From Rhodococcus sp. NBC_00297 (GTDB lineage: Bacteria > Actinomycetota > Actinomycetes > Mycobacteriales > Mycobacteriaceae), in NCBI RefSeq assembly GCF_036173065.1, contig NZ_CP108041.1, forward strand, positions 2,855,001 through 2,919,000: a DNA stretch of 64,000 nt, written 5' to 3'. Positions within the stretch are counted from its first letter, which is position 1. Each line of letters begins with the position of its first letter. Below are positions 16,103 through 25,480 of the stretch, piece by piece. Under the pieces are notes generated by a model. The model had not been told where the DNA came from. It was given only the letters and a program-made list of their open reading frames with translations, and did not search any database. A program made the position numbers and the translations under genes.

Positions 16103-17205
16103 CCGACGTGGCCAAAGTGATTCCGCTGCACGGTAAGTCGTTCGATCGCCTCCGGCAGTCCACGCCCGACGGTGGGCCACGCGCCGGCAGCGACCCGGCG
16201 GACGTCCGCGGTCGGCACCCCTCGTCCTATGCGTCCCCGTCGCCCTCGCCCTCCATGATGCCGAGTGTCGAGGTGCCGACGCCTCTGGTCGTGCCCGAGA
16301 CGGCAGCACCGCATGCGACGCCGGACGTCGGCGAGTTCCCGTCGGCCGTCGAGTCGGTACGGCGTGCGCTCGTCGACCGTGTCGCCGGGGGAGCGGACTT
16401 CCTGCGGACGCGCCTGTCGGGCGACTACGAGGTCGACGAGTTCGGTTACGACCCCCACTTCGCCGATTCCGTCTGGCTTCCGGCGTTGCGACCGCTGTTC
16501 GAGAAGTGGTTCCGCGTCGAGGTGCGCGGGATCGAGAACGTGCCCGCCGAGGGCGGCGCTCTGGTGGTCTCGAACCACGCGGGTGTCATCCCGATCGACG
16601 GACTCATGGCCTCGGTCGCGATGCGGGATCACCACCCGCAGCACCGCGCGCTGCGCATGCTCGCCGCGGACCTCGCGTTCGAGACCCCGCTGGTCGGCAG
16701 CATCGCGCGCCGCGCCGGCCACACCCTGGCCTGCCAACCCGACGCCGAGCGACTGCTGCGTGGCGGCGAGGTCGTGGCGGTGTTCCCGGAGGGGTTCAAG
16801 GGCATCGGCAAGCCGTTCAGTGAGCGCTACAAGCTGCAGCGTTTCGGCCGCGGTGGCTTCGTCTCCGCCGCGCTGCGCACCCAGACGCCCATCATCCCGT
16901 GCTCGATCGTCGGGTCCGAGGAGATCTACCCGAAGATCGGTGACCTGACGACGCTCGCACGCGTCCTCGGCATGCCGTACTTCCCGGTCACGCCGCTGTT
17001 CCCGCACTTCGGTCCGCTGGGTCTCGTCCCGCTGCCGTCGAAGTGGTACATCGAGTTCGGCGAGCCCATCGAGACCACGTCCTACGAGCCGTCCGCCGCC
17101 GACGACCCGATGGAACTGTTCGAGGTCACCGACCGCGTGCGCGAGACGATCCAGCAGACGCTCTACCGGCTGCTGACCCGTCGCCGGAACGTCTTCCTCG
17201 GCTAG
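16099..17205 (+). CDS. 1-acyl-glycerol-3-phosphate acyltransferase-like protein (Rv0502-like)
   Basis: The 368-residue protein has a 90-residue variable N-terminus and then a PlsC-type acyltransferase domain. It shows NHAGVIPIDGLMAS, the substrate-binding block VFPEGFKGIGKPF, RFGRGGFVSAALRTQTPIIPCSIVGSEE and FGEPIETTSYEP. The histidine is followed by aspartate after six residues, not four as in the classical HX4D motif. It probably transfers an acyl chain to a lysophospholipid at the membrane, but the specificity is open. The TAG stop is shared as CTAG with the convergent desaturase gene. Confidence 0.8.
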   Translation: MTDVAKVIPLHGKSFDRLRQSTPDGGPRAGSDPADVRGRHPSSYASPSPSPSMMPSVEVPTPLVVPETAAPHATPDVGEFPSAVESVRRALVDRVAGGADFLRTRLSGDYEVDEFGYDPHFADSVWLPALRPLFEKWFRVEVRGIENVPAEGGALVVSNHAGVIPIDGLMASVAMRDHHPQHRALRMLAADLAFETPLVGSIARRAGHTLACQPDAERLLRGGEVVAVFPEGFKGIGKPFSERYKLQRFGRGGFVSAALRTQTPIIPCSIVGSEEIYPKIGDLTTLARVLGMPYFPVTPLFPHFGPLGLVPLPSKWYIEFGEPIETTSYEPSAADDPMELFEVTDRVRETIQQTLYRLLTRRRNVFLG

Positions 17206-18746
17206 AGGACGTCGGCGATCAGCTCGTCGACGATCTGTGCCGAGAGCGTCACCAACGGGAGTCCGCCGCCGGGATGCGACGATCCACCGACCAGGAACAG
17301 GCCGGGGATCGGCGAGCGATTGGCGGGGCGCAGGAACGCGGCCGTCGCCCCGTTGGACGACGTTCCGTAGATGGACCCGCCCGGAGTCATGGTGCGGCGC
17401 ATCAAATCTGCCGGCGAGATGATCTCCCGCCACAGCACCCGCTCGCGCACGTCCACTCCGCGCGCCGCCATGACGTCGAGGATGCGGTCGGCGTAGCCCT
17501 CCGACAGTTCGGGAGCGTCCCAGTCGACCAGTGCCGAGGAACCGGTGCCGTGTCGCGCGGCGTTCACCAGGACGAACCAGGCCTCGGTGTCGTCGTCCGG
17601 GCGCAGAGCCGGATCGTCGGGGGCGCTGACGTACACGGTCGGGGCGTCGGCAGGGTGCGCCGGCCGCGTGCGGGTGCCGAAGACGGCGTCGAACTCGGCG
17701 TCGTAGTCGTCCGGGAACAGCACCCGGTGGTGCGGGGTGTCGGCGTCGCGGTCCCGCAGAGCCAGCAGGATCACGAAGCCGGACAGGCTCGCGGTGGTCG
17801 CGTCGAGGCGCCGCCGGGCGAGCGCGGTGCGCCGCGTGGCAGGGACCAGAGATCGGTAGACCTGCTCGGCATCGGCGTTCGCGACGACGATGTCGGCCGC
17901 GACGGGTCCGTGTGTGGTGTCGACGCCGGTGGTGCGTCCGTTCTCGACGCGCACGCCGGTCACCGTGACACCCGTGCGGATCTCCGCTCCGAGCGACGTC
18001 GCGCGGTCGGCGATCGCCTCGGCGATGCGGTGCAGCCCACCGGGAACGTGCCACGATCCCCAGCGCTGCTCGACGTGCGGCACCGTGGCCAGGGCCGCCG
18101 GGGCGCGCCGCGGATCCGAGCCGGTGTAGGTGGCGTAGCGGTCGAGCATCATCGCCAGCCGGGGATCGGTGAGGTACTGCCGACCCAGATCACGCAGCGA
18201 CGACCACGGGCTGATGGTGCGGAGGTCACCCACCCGTCGCGACAGCGACACCAGTTCGCGGGGGCCGATGGGCGACTCGAGGAACGCCTCGTGGGTGGCG
18301 TCCCAGATCTGCTCGGCACGCTCGGAGAACCGGGACCACTGCGCACCGGCACCGGCTCCGAGCGCCGAGTCCAGAGCGGCGGGGATCTCCTCCGCGCGAC
18401 CGGGCATGTCCAGCTCGGTGCCGTCGGGAAAGCGGTAGCGACACGCGACCGGGAGCCGGTCGAACGTGAGGTCCGACGGCCCACCGGTCTGCGCGAAGAG
18501 ATCGTCGAACACGTGCGGCATGGTGACCAGTGACGGCCCGGTGTCGAACGAGAAGCCGTCCCGCCGGACGATGCCGAGCTTCCCGCCCAGATCGTGCGAC
18601 TGCTCGAGCACGACGGTCTCGACACCGCGGTGGGCCAGGCGGGCGGCGGTGGCGAGTCCGCCGACACCCGCACCGATGACGACTGCTCTCACAGGTAGGC
18701 CGGAGGCCGGTCGGGTGGCGGGTAGGCCGGAGGCCGGTCGGTTCAT
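17202..18746 (-). CDS. CrtI-type phytoene desaturase family FAD oxidoreductase
   Basis: This 514-residue enzyme has the FAD motif [20 protein letters not shown] with an acidic strand end (VVLEQ), [20 protein letters not shown], and the C-terminal block [20 protein letters not shown] typical of carotenoid desaturases. It may desaturate or oxidise a carotenoid or another polyisoprenoid. No phytoene synthase is nearby. ATG at 18746 overlaps the serB1 stop (ATGA), but the first 18 residues are two copies of the family C repeat. The conserved part begins at a GTG at 18692, which may be the older start. Confidence 0.8.
   Translation of the reverse strand: MNRPASGLPATRPASGLPVRAVVIGAGVGGLATAARLAHRGVETVVLEQSHDLGGKLGIVRRDGFSFDTGPSLVTMPHVFDDLFAQTGGPSDLTFDRLPVACRYRFPDGTELDMPGRAEEIPAALDSALGAGAGAQWSRFSERAEQIWDATHEAFLESPIGPRELVSLSRRVGDLRTISPWSSLRDLGRQYLTDPRLAMMLDRYATYTGSDPRRAPAALATVPHVEQRWGSWHVPGGLHRIAEAIADRATSLGAEIRTGVTVTGVRVENGRTTGVDTTHGPVAADIVVANADAEQVYRSLVPATRRTALARRRLDATTASLSGFVILLALRDRDADTPHHRVLFPDDYDAEFDAVFGTRTRPAHPADAPTVYVSAPDDPALRPDDDTEAWFVLVNAARHGTGSSALVDWDAPELSEGYADRILDVMAARGVDVRERVLWREIISPADLMRRTMTPGGSIYGTSSNGATAAFLRPANRSPIPGLFLVGGSSHPGGGLPLVTLSAQIVDELIADVL
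18693..18741. repeat. Protein-lengthening dispersed repeat, family C, copies 3 and 4 in tandem
   Basis: GGTAGGCCGGAGGCCGGTCG occurs at 18694 and again at 18721, a 27-base period. On the minus strand it is read in frame as [17 protein letters not shown] at the N-terminus of the desaturase. Confidence 0.7.
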
Positions 18747-19786
18747 ACGTTGCGTCGGCCGAGCACCGCGGCGACGCCGCCGCCGACGGCACCGAGTGCG
18801 AGAGCGGTGGGGACGCCGATCTTGGCGGCCTTGCGGCCGGTGCGGAAGTCGCGGATCTCCCACCCGCGGTTCTTCGCGAGCTCGCGCAGGTCCGCGTCGG
18901 GATTGACCGCGACGGCCGTCCCGACGAGGGACAGCATCGGTACGTCGTTGTGGCTGTCGGAGTAGGCGGTGCAGCGTCGCAGGTCGAGGCCCTCGCGCAC
19001 GGCGAGGGTCCGCACGGCGTGGGCCTTGCCGCGACCGTGCAGGATGTCGCCGACGAGGCGCCCGGTGAAGACGCCGTCCTTGCTCTCGGCGACGGTGCCC
19101 AACGCGCCGGTCAGGCCGAGGCGTTTGGCGATGATGGACGCCAGCTCCACCGGGGTGGCGGTGACGAGCCACACCTGCTGGCCGGCGTCGAGGTGCATCT
19201 GCGCGAGAGCACGGGTGCCGGCCCAGATGCGGTCGGCGATGATCTCGTCGAAGATCTCCTCGCCGAGCCGCACGATCTCCGCGGTCGAGCGGCCCTCGAC
19301 GAAGGACAGTGCCTTCTCGCGGCCGGTGCTGACGTCGCCCAGGTTCTCCTTGCCGCTCACCCGGAACTTGATCTGCTGCCAGGCGAACTCGGAGACGTCC
19401 TTGGACGTGAAGTACTTGCGGGCCGCGAGCCCGCGGGCGAAGTGGATGATCGACGCGCCCTGCACCATCGTGTTGTCGACGTCGAAGAACGCGGCGGCTG
19501 TGAGATCACGCGGAACCGTACTGACGTGGTCGTCGGCGGCCTCGGCGCTCTCGGCCTGCAGCGCGATGGCGGCATCGGCGCTCGCCTCGCCGGCGAGCTT
19601 GGCGCGGATCTGGGCGGCGGTGGGGCCGAGGGGATTGCGGATCCGTCGACGGACCTGCTTCTCGGCCGCCTCCGGGTCGACGAGTCGACGTTCCCGCGAC
19701 TCGTCCATCACCTCGGGCGACTCGGTGAGTTCCGAATCGGGCGTGACAGCAGCATGTGCGTCGTCCGGATCATGCTGATCGGGCAC
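18743..19786 (-). CDS. serB1: HAD-IB family hydrolase SerB1
   Basis: The 347-residue protein is a HAD-superfamily IB phosphatase of the SerB type, the Rv0505c counterpart. The nucleophile motif I is [13 protein letters not shown], motif II lies in [13 protein letters not shown], and motif IV is [16 protein letters not shown] cap helical region (about 130-210) lies between. The N-terminal 90 residues are variable and the C-terminus carries a Gly/Ala hydrophobic stretch ([15 protein letters not shown]). Phosphoserine or a lipid phosphate may be the substrate. GTG at 19786 is six bases after GGAGG. Confidence 0.85.
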   Translation of the reverse strand: MPDQHDPDDAHAAVTPDSELTESPEVMDESRERRLVDPEAAEKQVRRRIRNPLGPTAAQIRAKLAGEASADAAIALQAESAEAADDHVSTVPRDLTAAAFFDVDNTMVQGASIIHFARGLAARKYFTSKDVSEFAWQQIKFRVSGKENLGDVSTGREKALSFVEGRSTAEIVRLGEEIFDEIIADRIWAGTRALAQMHLDAGQQVWLVTATPVELASIIAKRLGLTGALGTVAESKDGVFTGRLVGDILHGRGKAHAVRTLAVREGLDLRRCTAYSDSHNDVPMLSLVGTAVAVNPDADLRELAKNRGWEIRDFRTGRKAAKIGVPTALALGAVGGGVAAVLGRRNV

Positions 19787-19888
19787 GGTGCACCTCCCCA
19801 CCTCGACCGGTCGTCCCACGGGCGCGGGCCGTCCCGGTCCTGCCGATCCACCCTAACCGCGTGCGCGAGGCGGTGAGACACTCGACTC

Positions 19889-20149
19889 ATGACCAGCCCG
19901 GTACGCACCGTGACGTTGCTGACACGCGCCGGATGCGGGGCGTGCGACGCCGCCCTGCGCGTGCTCGTTCCCCTGTGTGCGGAGTACGGCGTGGCCTGCG
20001 AGTCGGTCGACGTCGACGCGGTGGCCGCGCAGGACCCTGACCTGCGGGCGGAGTACGGGGACCGGCTGCCGGTGGTGCTGCTGGACGGCCGCGAACACAG
20101 CTACTGGGACGTCGACGTGCCCCGGCTGCGGCGCGATCTGGAGAACTGA
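19889..20149 (+). CDS. Glutaredoxin/thioredoxin-like small redox protein
   Basis: This 86-residue protein has the redox motif RAGCGACDAALRVL (CGAC, cysteines near residues 14 and 17), a cis-proline segment DRLPVVLLDGREH and a short C-terminal helix. It belongs to the DUF836/glutaredoxin-like group and is the Rv0508 counterpart, upstream of the haem genes. It may supply reducing equivalents or sense thiol state; this is inferred from fold. Confidence 0.85.
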   Translation: MTSPVRTVTLLTRAGCGACDAALRVLVPLCAEYGVACESVDVDAVAAQDPDLRAEYGDRLPVVLLDGREHSYWDVDVPRLRRDLEN

Positions 20150-20227
20150 CCCGGGCCGCTCGTCACCGTCGGTGCGCGCGGCCGTCGGATCGCCGGGCGC
20201 GGGATCGTACTACACGGGTCGGCGACT

Positions 20228-20256
20228 TTGTTCATCCCTCCACGAGAGGTTACCGT
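20228..20256 (+). promoter_or_regulatory. Possible promoter upstream of rex-hemA
   Basis: TTGTTC (20228-20233) and TACCGT (20251-20256) are spaced by 17 bases in the 242-base gap before rex. I see no Rex operator (TTGTGA...TCACAA) in this gap and nothing else I can name. Confidence 0.3.
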
Positions 20257-20391
20257 GGAGAGAAGAAAGGGGTCGGCGACGAACCCTGCGTCACAGGTAC
20301 CACGGTCCTGTGCGTGGCCCGCCGATCCTCGGATGACCGTGGAGACCGCATGCCTGTCATCAGGCGTGCCGTCGGACGAGGAGCCTTCGAC

Positions 20392-21231
20392 GTGACCTCA
20401 CAACGCCGCCTGCCCGGCGTCGGTATCGCGCGCTCCGGCGCCGTGTCCGACTCCGGCCGCGACGGTGGTGCTGTGTCTCGTGACGGTGGTGCGGTCTCTC
20501 GCGCTGTGCCCCAGGCTACGGTCACCCGATTCGCGGGGTATCTCCGGGTACTGAGTTCGCTGACCGACACCCGAGTGATGATCGTCTCGAGCGAGGACCT
20601 CGCGACGGCCGCCGGGGTCGGTTCGGCCACGCTGCGCAAGGACCTCTCGTTCCTCGGCCCGATGGGCGTGCGCGGAGTGGGATACGACGTCGCTCGCCTG
20701 CGGGCGCGCATCGAGCTGGCGCTCGGTCTGGATCGCGGTCACCGCGTCGTGCTGGTGGGCACCGGCAACCTCGGCACCGCACTGGTCGGGTACGACGGGT
20801 TCAGTCGTCGCGGTTTCACGATGGTCGCCCTGTTCGACAGCGATCCGGCCGTCGTGGGCCGTGAGATCACCGTCGGCAACGCCGACGACGGCTACTCGCA
20901 GCTCACCGTTCTGCACGTCGATCGGCTGGTCGAGGTCGCCGCCGAGCTCGGCGCCACCGTCGGCGTCGTCGCCACGCCGGACGCTGCCGCCCAGTCCGCC
21001 GTCGACGCCCTCGTCGAGGCCGACATCGACTGCATCCTCAGTTTCGCGTCCACCGATCCGGTGACGCCCCCGCACGTCGATCTCCGCCGCGTCGATCTCG
21101 CCGTGGAGCTGCAGGTCCTCTCGTTCGCGAACGCCCACAAGGCACCGCGCATCCGTCCCGCCCGCCCGGTCTGTCGTGATCCCCGGACGGTCACCCCCGC
21201 TAGTAGAAACGGATCGGTGATAGCACCGTGA
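20392..21231 (+). CDS. rex: Redox-sensing transcriptional repressor Rex
   Basis: Rex represses respiratory genes and releases DNA when NADH is high. The protein has a winged helix ([16 protein letters not shown]...[25 protein letters not shown]) followed by GVRGVGYDV and a Rossmann domain ([19 protein letters not shown]) with [15 protein letters not shown] at 20392 is eight bases after AGGAG and gives 279 residues. ATG at 20350 and GTG at 20314 are in frame and possible. The N-terminal tail has a tandem DGGAVSR repeat. The stop overlaps hemA, so Rex likely controls haem synthesis along with itself. Confidence 0.9.
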   Translation: MTSQRRLPGVGIARSGAVSDSGRDGGAVSRDGGAVSRAVPQATVTRFAGYLRVLSSLTDTRVMIVSSEDLATAAGVGSATLRKDLSFLGPMGVRGVGYDVARLRARIELALGLDRGHRVVLVGTGNLGTALVGYDGFSRRGFTMVALFDSDPAVVGREITVGNADDGYSQLTVLHVDRLVEVAAELGATVGVVATPDAAAQSAVDALVEADIDCILSFASTDPVTPPHVDLRRVDLAVELQVLSFANAHKAPRIRPARPVCRDPRTVTPASRNGSVIAP

Positions 21232-22622
21232 GTGTCCTTCTCCTCGGGATTTCGCATCGAAGCGCTCCCGTCTCGGTGCTCGAACGTATCGCTGTCAGCG
21301 ACACGGAACGCCCGAAACTGACCGACGAGATCATGATGTCGCCGCATGTCTCCGAGGTCATGATCGTCTCGACGTGCAACCGCGTCGAGGTGTATGCGGT
21401 GGTCGACGCCTTCCACGGCGCCCTGACCGATCTCGGTGCACTGTTGTCCGAGCACTCCGGTCTCGAGCTCGCCGAGCTCACGAAGTACGCCTACGTGCGC
21501 TACAGCGAGGCCGCGGCCGAGCACCTGTTCGCCGTCGCCGGCGGACTCGACTCGATGGTGATCGGTGAGCAGCAGATCCTCGGGCAGATTCGTGCCGCCT
21601 ACGCAGCGTCGGACGCTCAGCAGGCATCGGGCCGCGCGCTCCACGAGCTGGCGCAGCAGGCGCTGCGCGTGGGCAAGAAGGTCCACTCCGAGACGGGCAT
21701 CGACAAGGCGGGAGCCTCCGTGGTCTCCGTCGCGCTCGATCGCGCCTCCGACGTGCTCGGTGGTCTCGCGGGCAAGAAGGCCGTCGTGCTCGGCGCCGGC
21801 GCGATGGGCGGTCTCTCCGTCGCTCATCTGACGCGCACCGGCATCGGCAGCATCGCGGTCGCCAACCGCACCCAGAGCCGCGCGCAGCACCTGTCCGAGA
21901 CCGCGGCCGCGGGCGGCGTGACGTCGTTCGCGATCACACTCGACCAGCTCTCCGCGACGGTGGCGGACGCCGACATCCTCGTCACCTGTACCGGTGCGGT
22001 GGGTGCCGTCGTGACCATTGCCGACGCCCATCGTGCGCTCGCCCAGCGCGACACGCAGGCTCGCCCGCTGGTGATCTGCGACCTGGGCCTGCCTCGCGAC
22101 GTCGAGCACGCCGTCGCCGGCCTGCCCGGCGTGACCGTCCTGGACATGGAGTCGCTGCAGCACGATCCCGCGGCCGGCGCCGCGGCGTCCGACGAGCGTG
22201 CGGCCCGCGACATCGTGGCCGCCGAGCTCGCCTCCTACCTGTCCGGACAGCGCCTCGCCGAGGTCACCCCGACCGTCACGGCGCTGCGTCAGCGGGCCGC
22301 CGAGGTCGTCGAGTCGGAGCTCATGCGGCTCGACTCACGACTGCCCGATCTGGCCGACCCGCAGCGCGACGAGGTGGCCCGCACCGTGCGCCGCGTCGTC
22401 GACAAGCTGCTGCACGCGCCCACCGTGCGCGTGAAGCAGCTGGCCACCACGCCGGGCGGCGACTCCTACGCCGAGGCGCTCCGGGAGCTCTTCGAGCTCT
22501 CGCCGAGCACGGTTCAGGCCGTCGCGTCGCCGATGGAGGTCGCCACCGCCGTCGACACGGACAATCCCACCGCCGCCCTCGCGGACGACTTCACCCTCTC
22601 CCACGAGCGGGGTACGGAATGA
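21228..22622 (+). CDS. hemA: Glutamyl-tRNA reductase
   Basis: HemA reduces glutamyl-tRNA to glutamate-1-semialdehyde, the first committed step of C5-pathway haem synthesis. The 464-residue protein has [17 protein letters not shown], the catalytic Cys50 in [27 protein letters not shown], a NADPH-binding Rossmann segment [16 protein letters not shown] and a C-terminal dimerisation helix region. GTG at 21228 overlaps the rex stop; the hemA stop overlaps hemC (ATGA). Confidence 0.97.
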   Translation: MSVLLLGISHRSAPVSVLERIAVSDTERPKLTDEIMMSPHVSEVMIVSTCNRVEVYAVVDAFHGALTDLGALLSEHSGLELAELTKYAYVRYSEAAAEHLFAVAGGLDSMVIGEQQILGQIRAAYAASDAQQASGRALHELAQQALRVGKKVHSETGIDKAGASVVSVALDRASDVLGGLAGKKAVVLGAGAMGGLSVAHLTRTGIGSIAVANRTQSRAQHLSETAAAGGVTSFAITLDQLSATVADADILVTCTGAVGAVVTIADAHRALAQRDTQARPLVICDLGLPRDVEHAVAGLPGVTVLDMESLQHDPAAGAAASDERAARDIVAAELASYLSGQRLAEVTPTVTALRQRAAEVVESELMRLDSRLPDLADPQRDEVARTVRRVVDKLLHAPTVRVKQLATTPGGDSYAEALRELFELSPSTVQAVASPMEVATAVDTDNPTAALADDFTLSHERGTE

Positions 22623-23650
22623 TCGCGAACGCCGCTGCGCTGGGTGATCGCGTGGTGCGTATCGGTACCCGCGGCAGCCTGCTCGCCACGACGCAGGCCG
22701 AGACCGTCCGCGCTGCCATCACGGCCGCCGGTGTCCGAACCGAGCTGGTCGTCGTGACCACCGCGGGCGACAAGTCGGCCGCACCGGTGCAGGAGATCGG
22801 CGTGGGCGTCTTCACCGCCGCCCTCCGGGAAGCATTGGCGGACAAGACCATCGACGTCGCCGTGCACTCCTACAAGGATCTTCCGACGGCGGAGGACGAG
22901 CGTTTCACCATCGGCGCGATCCCGCAGCGCGAGGACGCGCGTGACGCCCTGGTGGCGCGCGACGGACTGGTGCTCGGCGAACTGCCCGCCGGTTCCACCG
23001 TCGGCACGTCCGCACCGCGGCGTATCGCCCAGCTGCGCGCACTCGGCCTCGGCCTGGACGTGCAGCCCCTGCGCGGCAACCTCGACACTCGCATCGGCAA
23101 GGTCACCAAGGGTGAGCTCGACGCCGTCGTCGTGGCCCGTGCCGGACTGGCGCGGATCGACCGTCTGGACGTCGTCACCGAGGCTCTCGAGCCGGTGCAG
23201 TTCCTGCCGGCTCCCGCTCAGGGGGCACTCGCAGTGGAGTGCCGCTCCGACGACCACGATCTGGCCTCCGTGCTCGCGACCCTCGACGATCCCGCGGCGC
23301 GCGCCTCGGTGACGGCGGAGCGGGCCCTGCTCGCCGAGCTCGAGGCCGGCTGCACCGCTCCGGTCGGGGCCATCGCCGAGGTCGTCGAGTCCATCGACGA
23401 GGACGGCCGAGTCTTCGAGGAACTGTCCCTGCGCGGCTGCGCCGCCGCGGTGGACGGCTCCGACGTGATCCGAGCCTCCGCAGTGGGGCCCGTCGACGAC
23501 GCCGACGGCATCGGCCGCCGTGTCGCCCGTGAACTTCTCGAACTCGGCGCCAGAGACCTGGTCGCCGTCACCGAGCCCTCCAGTTCGTCCACCGCCGCCT
23601 CGACCCAGAGACCGGGCGGTACCGAGAAAGGCGAGTCGATCGATGCGTGA
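22619..23650 (+). CDS. hemC: Hydroxymethylbilane synthase (porphobilinogen deaminase)
   Basis: HemC joins four porphobilinogen units into hydroxymethylbilane. The 343-residue protein has [50 protein letters not shown] and the dipyrromethane-cofactor cysteine in [11 protein letters not shown] (residue about 245). About 30 extra C-terminal residues are polar. The start overlaps hemA and the end overlaps a small gene. Confidence 0.96.
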   Translation: MIANAAALGDRVVRIGTRGSLLATTQAETVRAAITAAGVRTELVVVTTAGDKSAAPVQEIGVGVFTAALREALADKTIDVAVHSYKDLPTAEDERFTIGAIPQREDARDALVARDGLVLGELPAGSTVGTSAPRRIAQLRALGLGLDVQPLRGNLDTRIGKVTKGELDAVVVARAGLARIDRLDVVTEALEPVQFLPAPAQGALAVECRSDDHDLASVLATLDDPAARASVTAERALLAELEAGCTAPVGAIAEVVESIDEDGRVFEELSLRGCAAAVDGSDVIRASAVGPVDDADGIGRRVARELLELGARDLVAVTEPSSSSTAASTQRPGGTEKGESIDA

Positions 23651-23852
23651 GCAGAGGGCGCTGAGCGTCGTCGGGACCGCGAGCCGACACAGACGTGGCG
23701 GCCTGCCCGGGCGACGCGTGACACCCCGTCCGGGACGGTACGAGCGCATCGCCACATCGCGGTTGATCCCCAAGCGGGGTCCCGCCACCGAGATCGAGAT
23801 CCGCTTCCGCGACAAGTACGCGGAACAGACTGCACTGGAGAACGAATCATGA
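23643..23852 (+). CDS. Small basic hypothetical protein between hemC and hemD
   Basis: This 69-residue frame starts [20 protein letters not shown] and ends [12 protein letters not shown]. It overlaps hemC by eight bases and hemD by four (ATGA), so it sits snugly in the operon. The N-terminal half is Arg/Gly-rich and the C-terminal half ([15 protein letters not shown]) could form a helix. No family is recognised. Without it, hemC and hemD would be separated by an odd 198-base gap in a tightly packed operon, which supports real coding. Confidence 0.5.
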   Translation: MREQRALSVVGTASRHRRGGLPGRRVTPRPGRYERIATSRLIPKRGPATEIEIRFRDKYAEQTALENES

Positions 23853-25411
23853 GCCGAGTCCGCAAGAACACCCCGGGACGGATCCTGTTCGTGGGCTCCG
23901 GACCGGGCGACCCGGCCCTGCTCACCGTCCGGGCGAGGGACGCGCTGGCGATCGCCGAGATGGCCTTCACCGATCCCGACGTCGACAAGGGTGTCATCGC
24001 CCTGGTGGGCACCGCAGTCCCGGCCGACGCCGAGACGGGCGAGAACGGCGTGGACGTGCGTCCGGCGCTCGGCGAGCCCGCCGAGGTGGCCAAGACGCTG
24101 GTCGCCGAGGCGAAGAACGGCCACGACGTGGTGCGGCTCGTCTCGGGTGACCCGCTGACCACAGACTCCGTCATCGCCGAGGTCACCGCCGTGGCGCGGA
24201 CCCAGGTGCAGTTCGAGGTCGTTCCCGGCCTTCCCGCGGGGTCCGCGGTGCCGAGCTACGCCGGCATGGCACTGGGCTCCGAGCACACCGAGGCGGACGT
24301 CCGGGGCGACGTCGACTGGGCGTCGCTCGCCGCGGCACCCGGACCGCTCGTCCTGCACGCGACGTCCGGCCACCTCGCCGAGACCGCCAGCGCGCTCGTC
24401 GAGCACGGCCTGGCCCCGCAGACGCCTGTCGCCATCACCGTCCGCGGTACGACGCGTCAGCAGCGCACCGTCGAGGCGACACTCGCGACGCTGAACGACG
24501 CGGGATCCGAGCTCGTGGGATCACTCATCGTCACGGTCGGCAAGGTCGTCTCGCAGCGCAGCCGGATGTCCTGGTGGGAGAGCCGCGCGCTGTACGGCTG
24601 GACCGTCCTCGTGCCCCGCACCAAGGACCAGGCCGGCGAGATGAGCGAGCGCCTGGTGACGCACGGCGCCATCCCCATCGAGGTGCCGACCATCGCCGTC
24701 GAGCCGCCGCGCAGCCCCGCTCAGATGGAGCGCTCGGTCAAGGGCCTCGTGGACGGCCGCTACCAGTGGGTCGTCTTCACCTCCACCAACGCTGTGCGCG
24801 CGGTGTGGGAGAAGTTCGAGGAGTTCGGACTCGACGCTCGCGCGTTCTCCGGCGTCAAGATCGCCTGCGTCGGCGAAGCGACGGCCGAGAAGGTCCGCTC
24901 GTTCGGCATCAACCCCGAGCTCGTCCCGTCCGGCGAGCAGAGTTCCACCGGGCTGCTCGAGGACTTCCCGCCGTACGACGAGGTCTTCGACCCCGTCAAC
25001 CGGGTCCTGCTGCCGCGCGCCGACATCGCGACCGAGACTCTCGCCGAGGGCCTCCGCGAGCGCGGCTGGGAGATCGACGACGTCACCGCGTACCGCACGG
25101 TGCGCGCTGCGCCGCCGGCCGCCGAGACCCGCGAGATGATCAAGACCGGCGGCTTCGACGCCGTGTGCTTCACGTCGAGCTCCACCGTGCGCAACCTCGT
25201 CGGCATCGCCGGCAAGCCGCACGCGCGCACCCTCGTGGCGTGCATCGGACCGAAGACCGCCGAGACGGCCGTCGAGTTCGGCCTGCGTGTCGACGTGCAG
25301 CCCGAGACGGCTCATGTCGGACCGCTGGTCGAGGCACTGGCCGAGCACGCTGCACGACTGCGCGCCGAGGGTGCACTGCCGCCTCCGCGCAAGAAGTCTC
25401 GTAGGCGCTGA
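23849..25411 (+). CDS. hemD: HemD: uroporphyrinogen-III synthase fused to a SUMT-like methyltransferase domain
   Basis: The 520-residue protein has an N-terminal domain related to uroporphyrinogen-III C-methyltransferase (FVGSGPGDPALLTVRARDAL, residues about 10-245) and a C-terminal HemD domain (about 250-510; LVPRTKDQAGEMSERLV, VVFTSTNAVRAVWEKF, CVGEATAEKV, CFTSSSTVRNLVGIAG). HemD closes and inverts ring D to form uroporphyrinogen III. The methyltransferase domain lacks the usual GDP-x-x-FGR and VPGITS forms (it has SGDPLTTDS and VPGLPAGS), so its activity is doubtful. Same fusion as Rv0511. Basic C-terminal tail (PPRKKSRRR). Confidence 0.92.
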   Translation: MSRVRKNTPGRILFVGSGPGDPALLTVRARDALAIAEMAFTDPDVDKGVIALVGTAVPADAETGENGVDVRPALGEPAEVAKTLVAEAKNGHDVVRLVSGDPLTTDSVIAEVTAVARTQVQFEVVPGLPAGSAVPSYAGMALGSEHTEADVRGDVDWASLAAAPGPLVLHATSGHLAETASALVEHGLAPQTPVAITVRGTTRQQRTVEATLATLNDAGSELVGSLIVTVGKVVSQRSRMSWWESRALYGWTVLVPRTKDQAGEMSERLVTHGAIPIEVPTIAVEPPRSPAQMERSVKGLVDGRYQWVVFTSTNAVRAVWEKFEEFGLDARAFSGVKIACVGEATAEKVRSFGINPELVPSGEQSSTGLLEDFPPYDEVFDPVNRVLLPRADIATETLAEGLRERGWEIDDVTAYRTVRAAPPAAETREMIKTGGFDAVCFTSSSTVRNLVGIAGKPHARTLVACIGPKTAETAVEFGLRVDVQPETAHVGPLVEALAEHAARLRAEGALPPPRKKSRRR

Positions 25412-25416
25412 CCCGC

Positions 25417-25460
25417 CCGTGCGCCCTTTGCGCATCCAGGGATACGCAAAGGGCGCACGG
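25417..25460. repeat. Dispersed palindromic element, family B, copy 1
   Basis: A perfect 16-bp inverted repeat (25417-25432 with 25445-25460) reads CCGTGCGCCCTTTGCG, with a 12-nt centre that can pair further (ATCC with GGAT). It lies between hemD and hemB and may attenuate or terminate transcription. Copy 2 is at 51214-51257. Confidence 0.75.
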
Positions 25461-25480
25461 CCGAACGAAGTGAGGGTTCC

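Noticed and set aside
15997-18054. Long minus-strand frame across plsC and the desaturase
   Set aside because: Arg-rich low-complexity translation; overlaps two well-supported genes.
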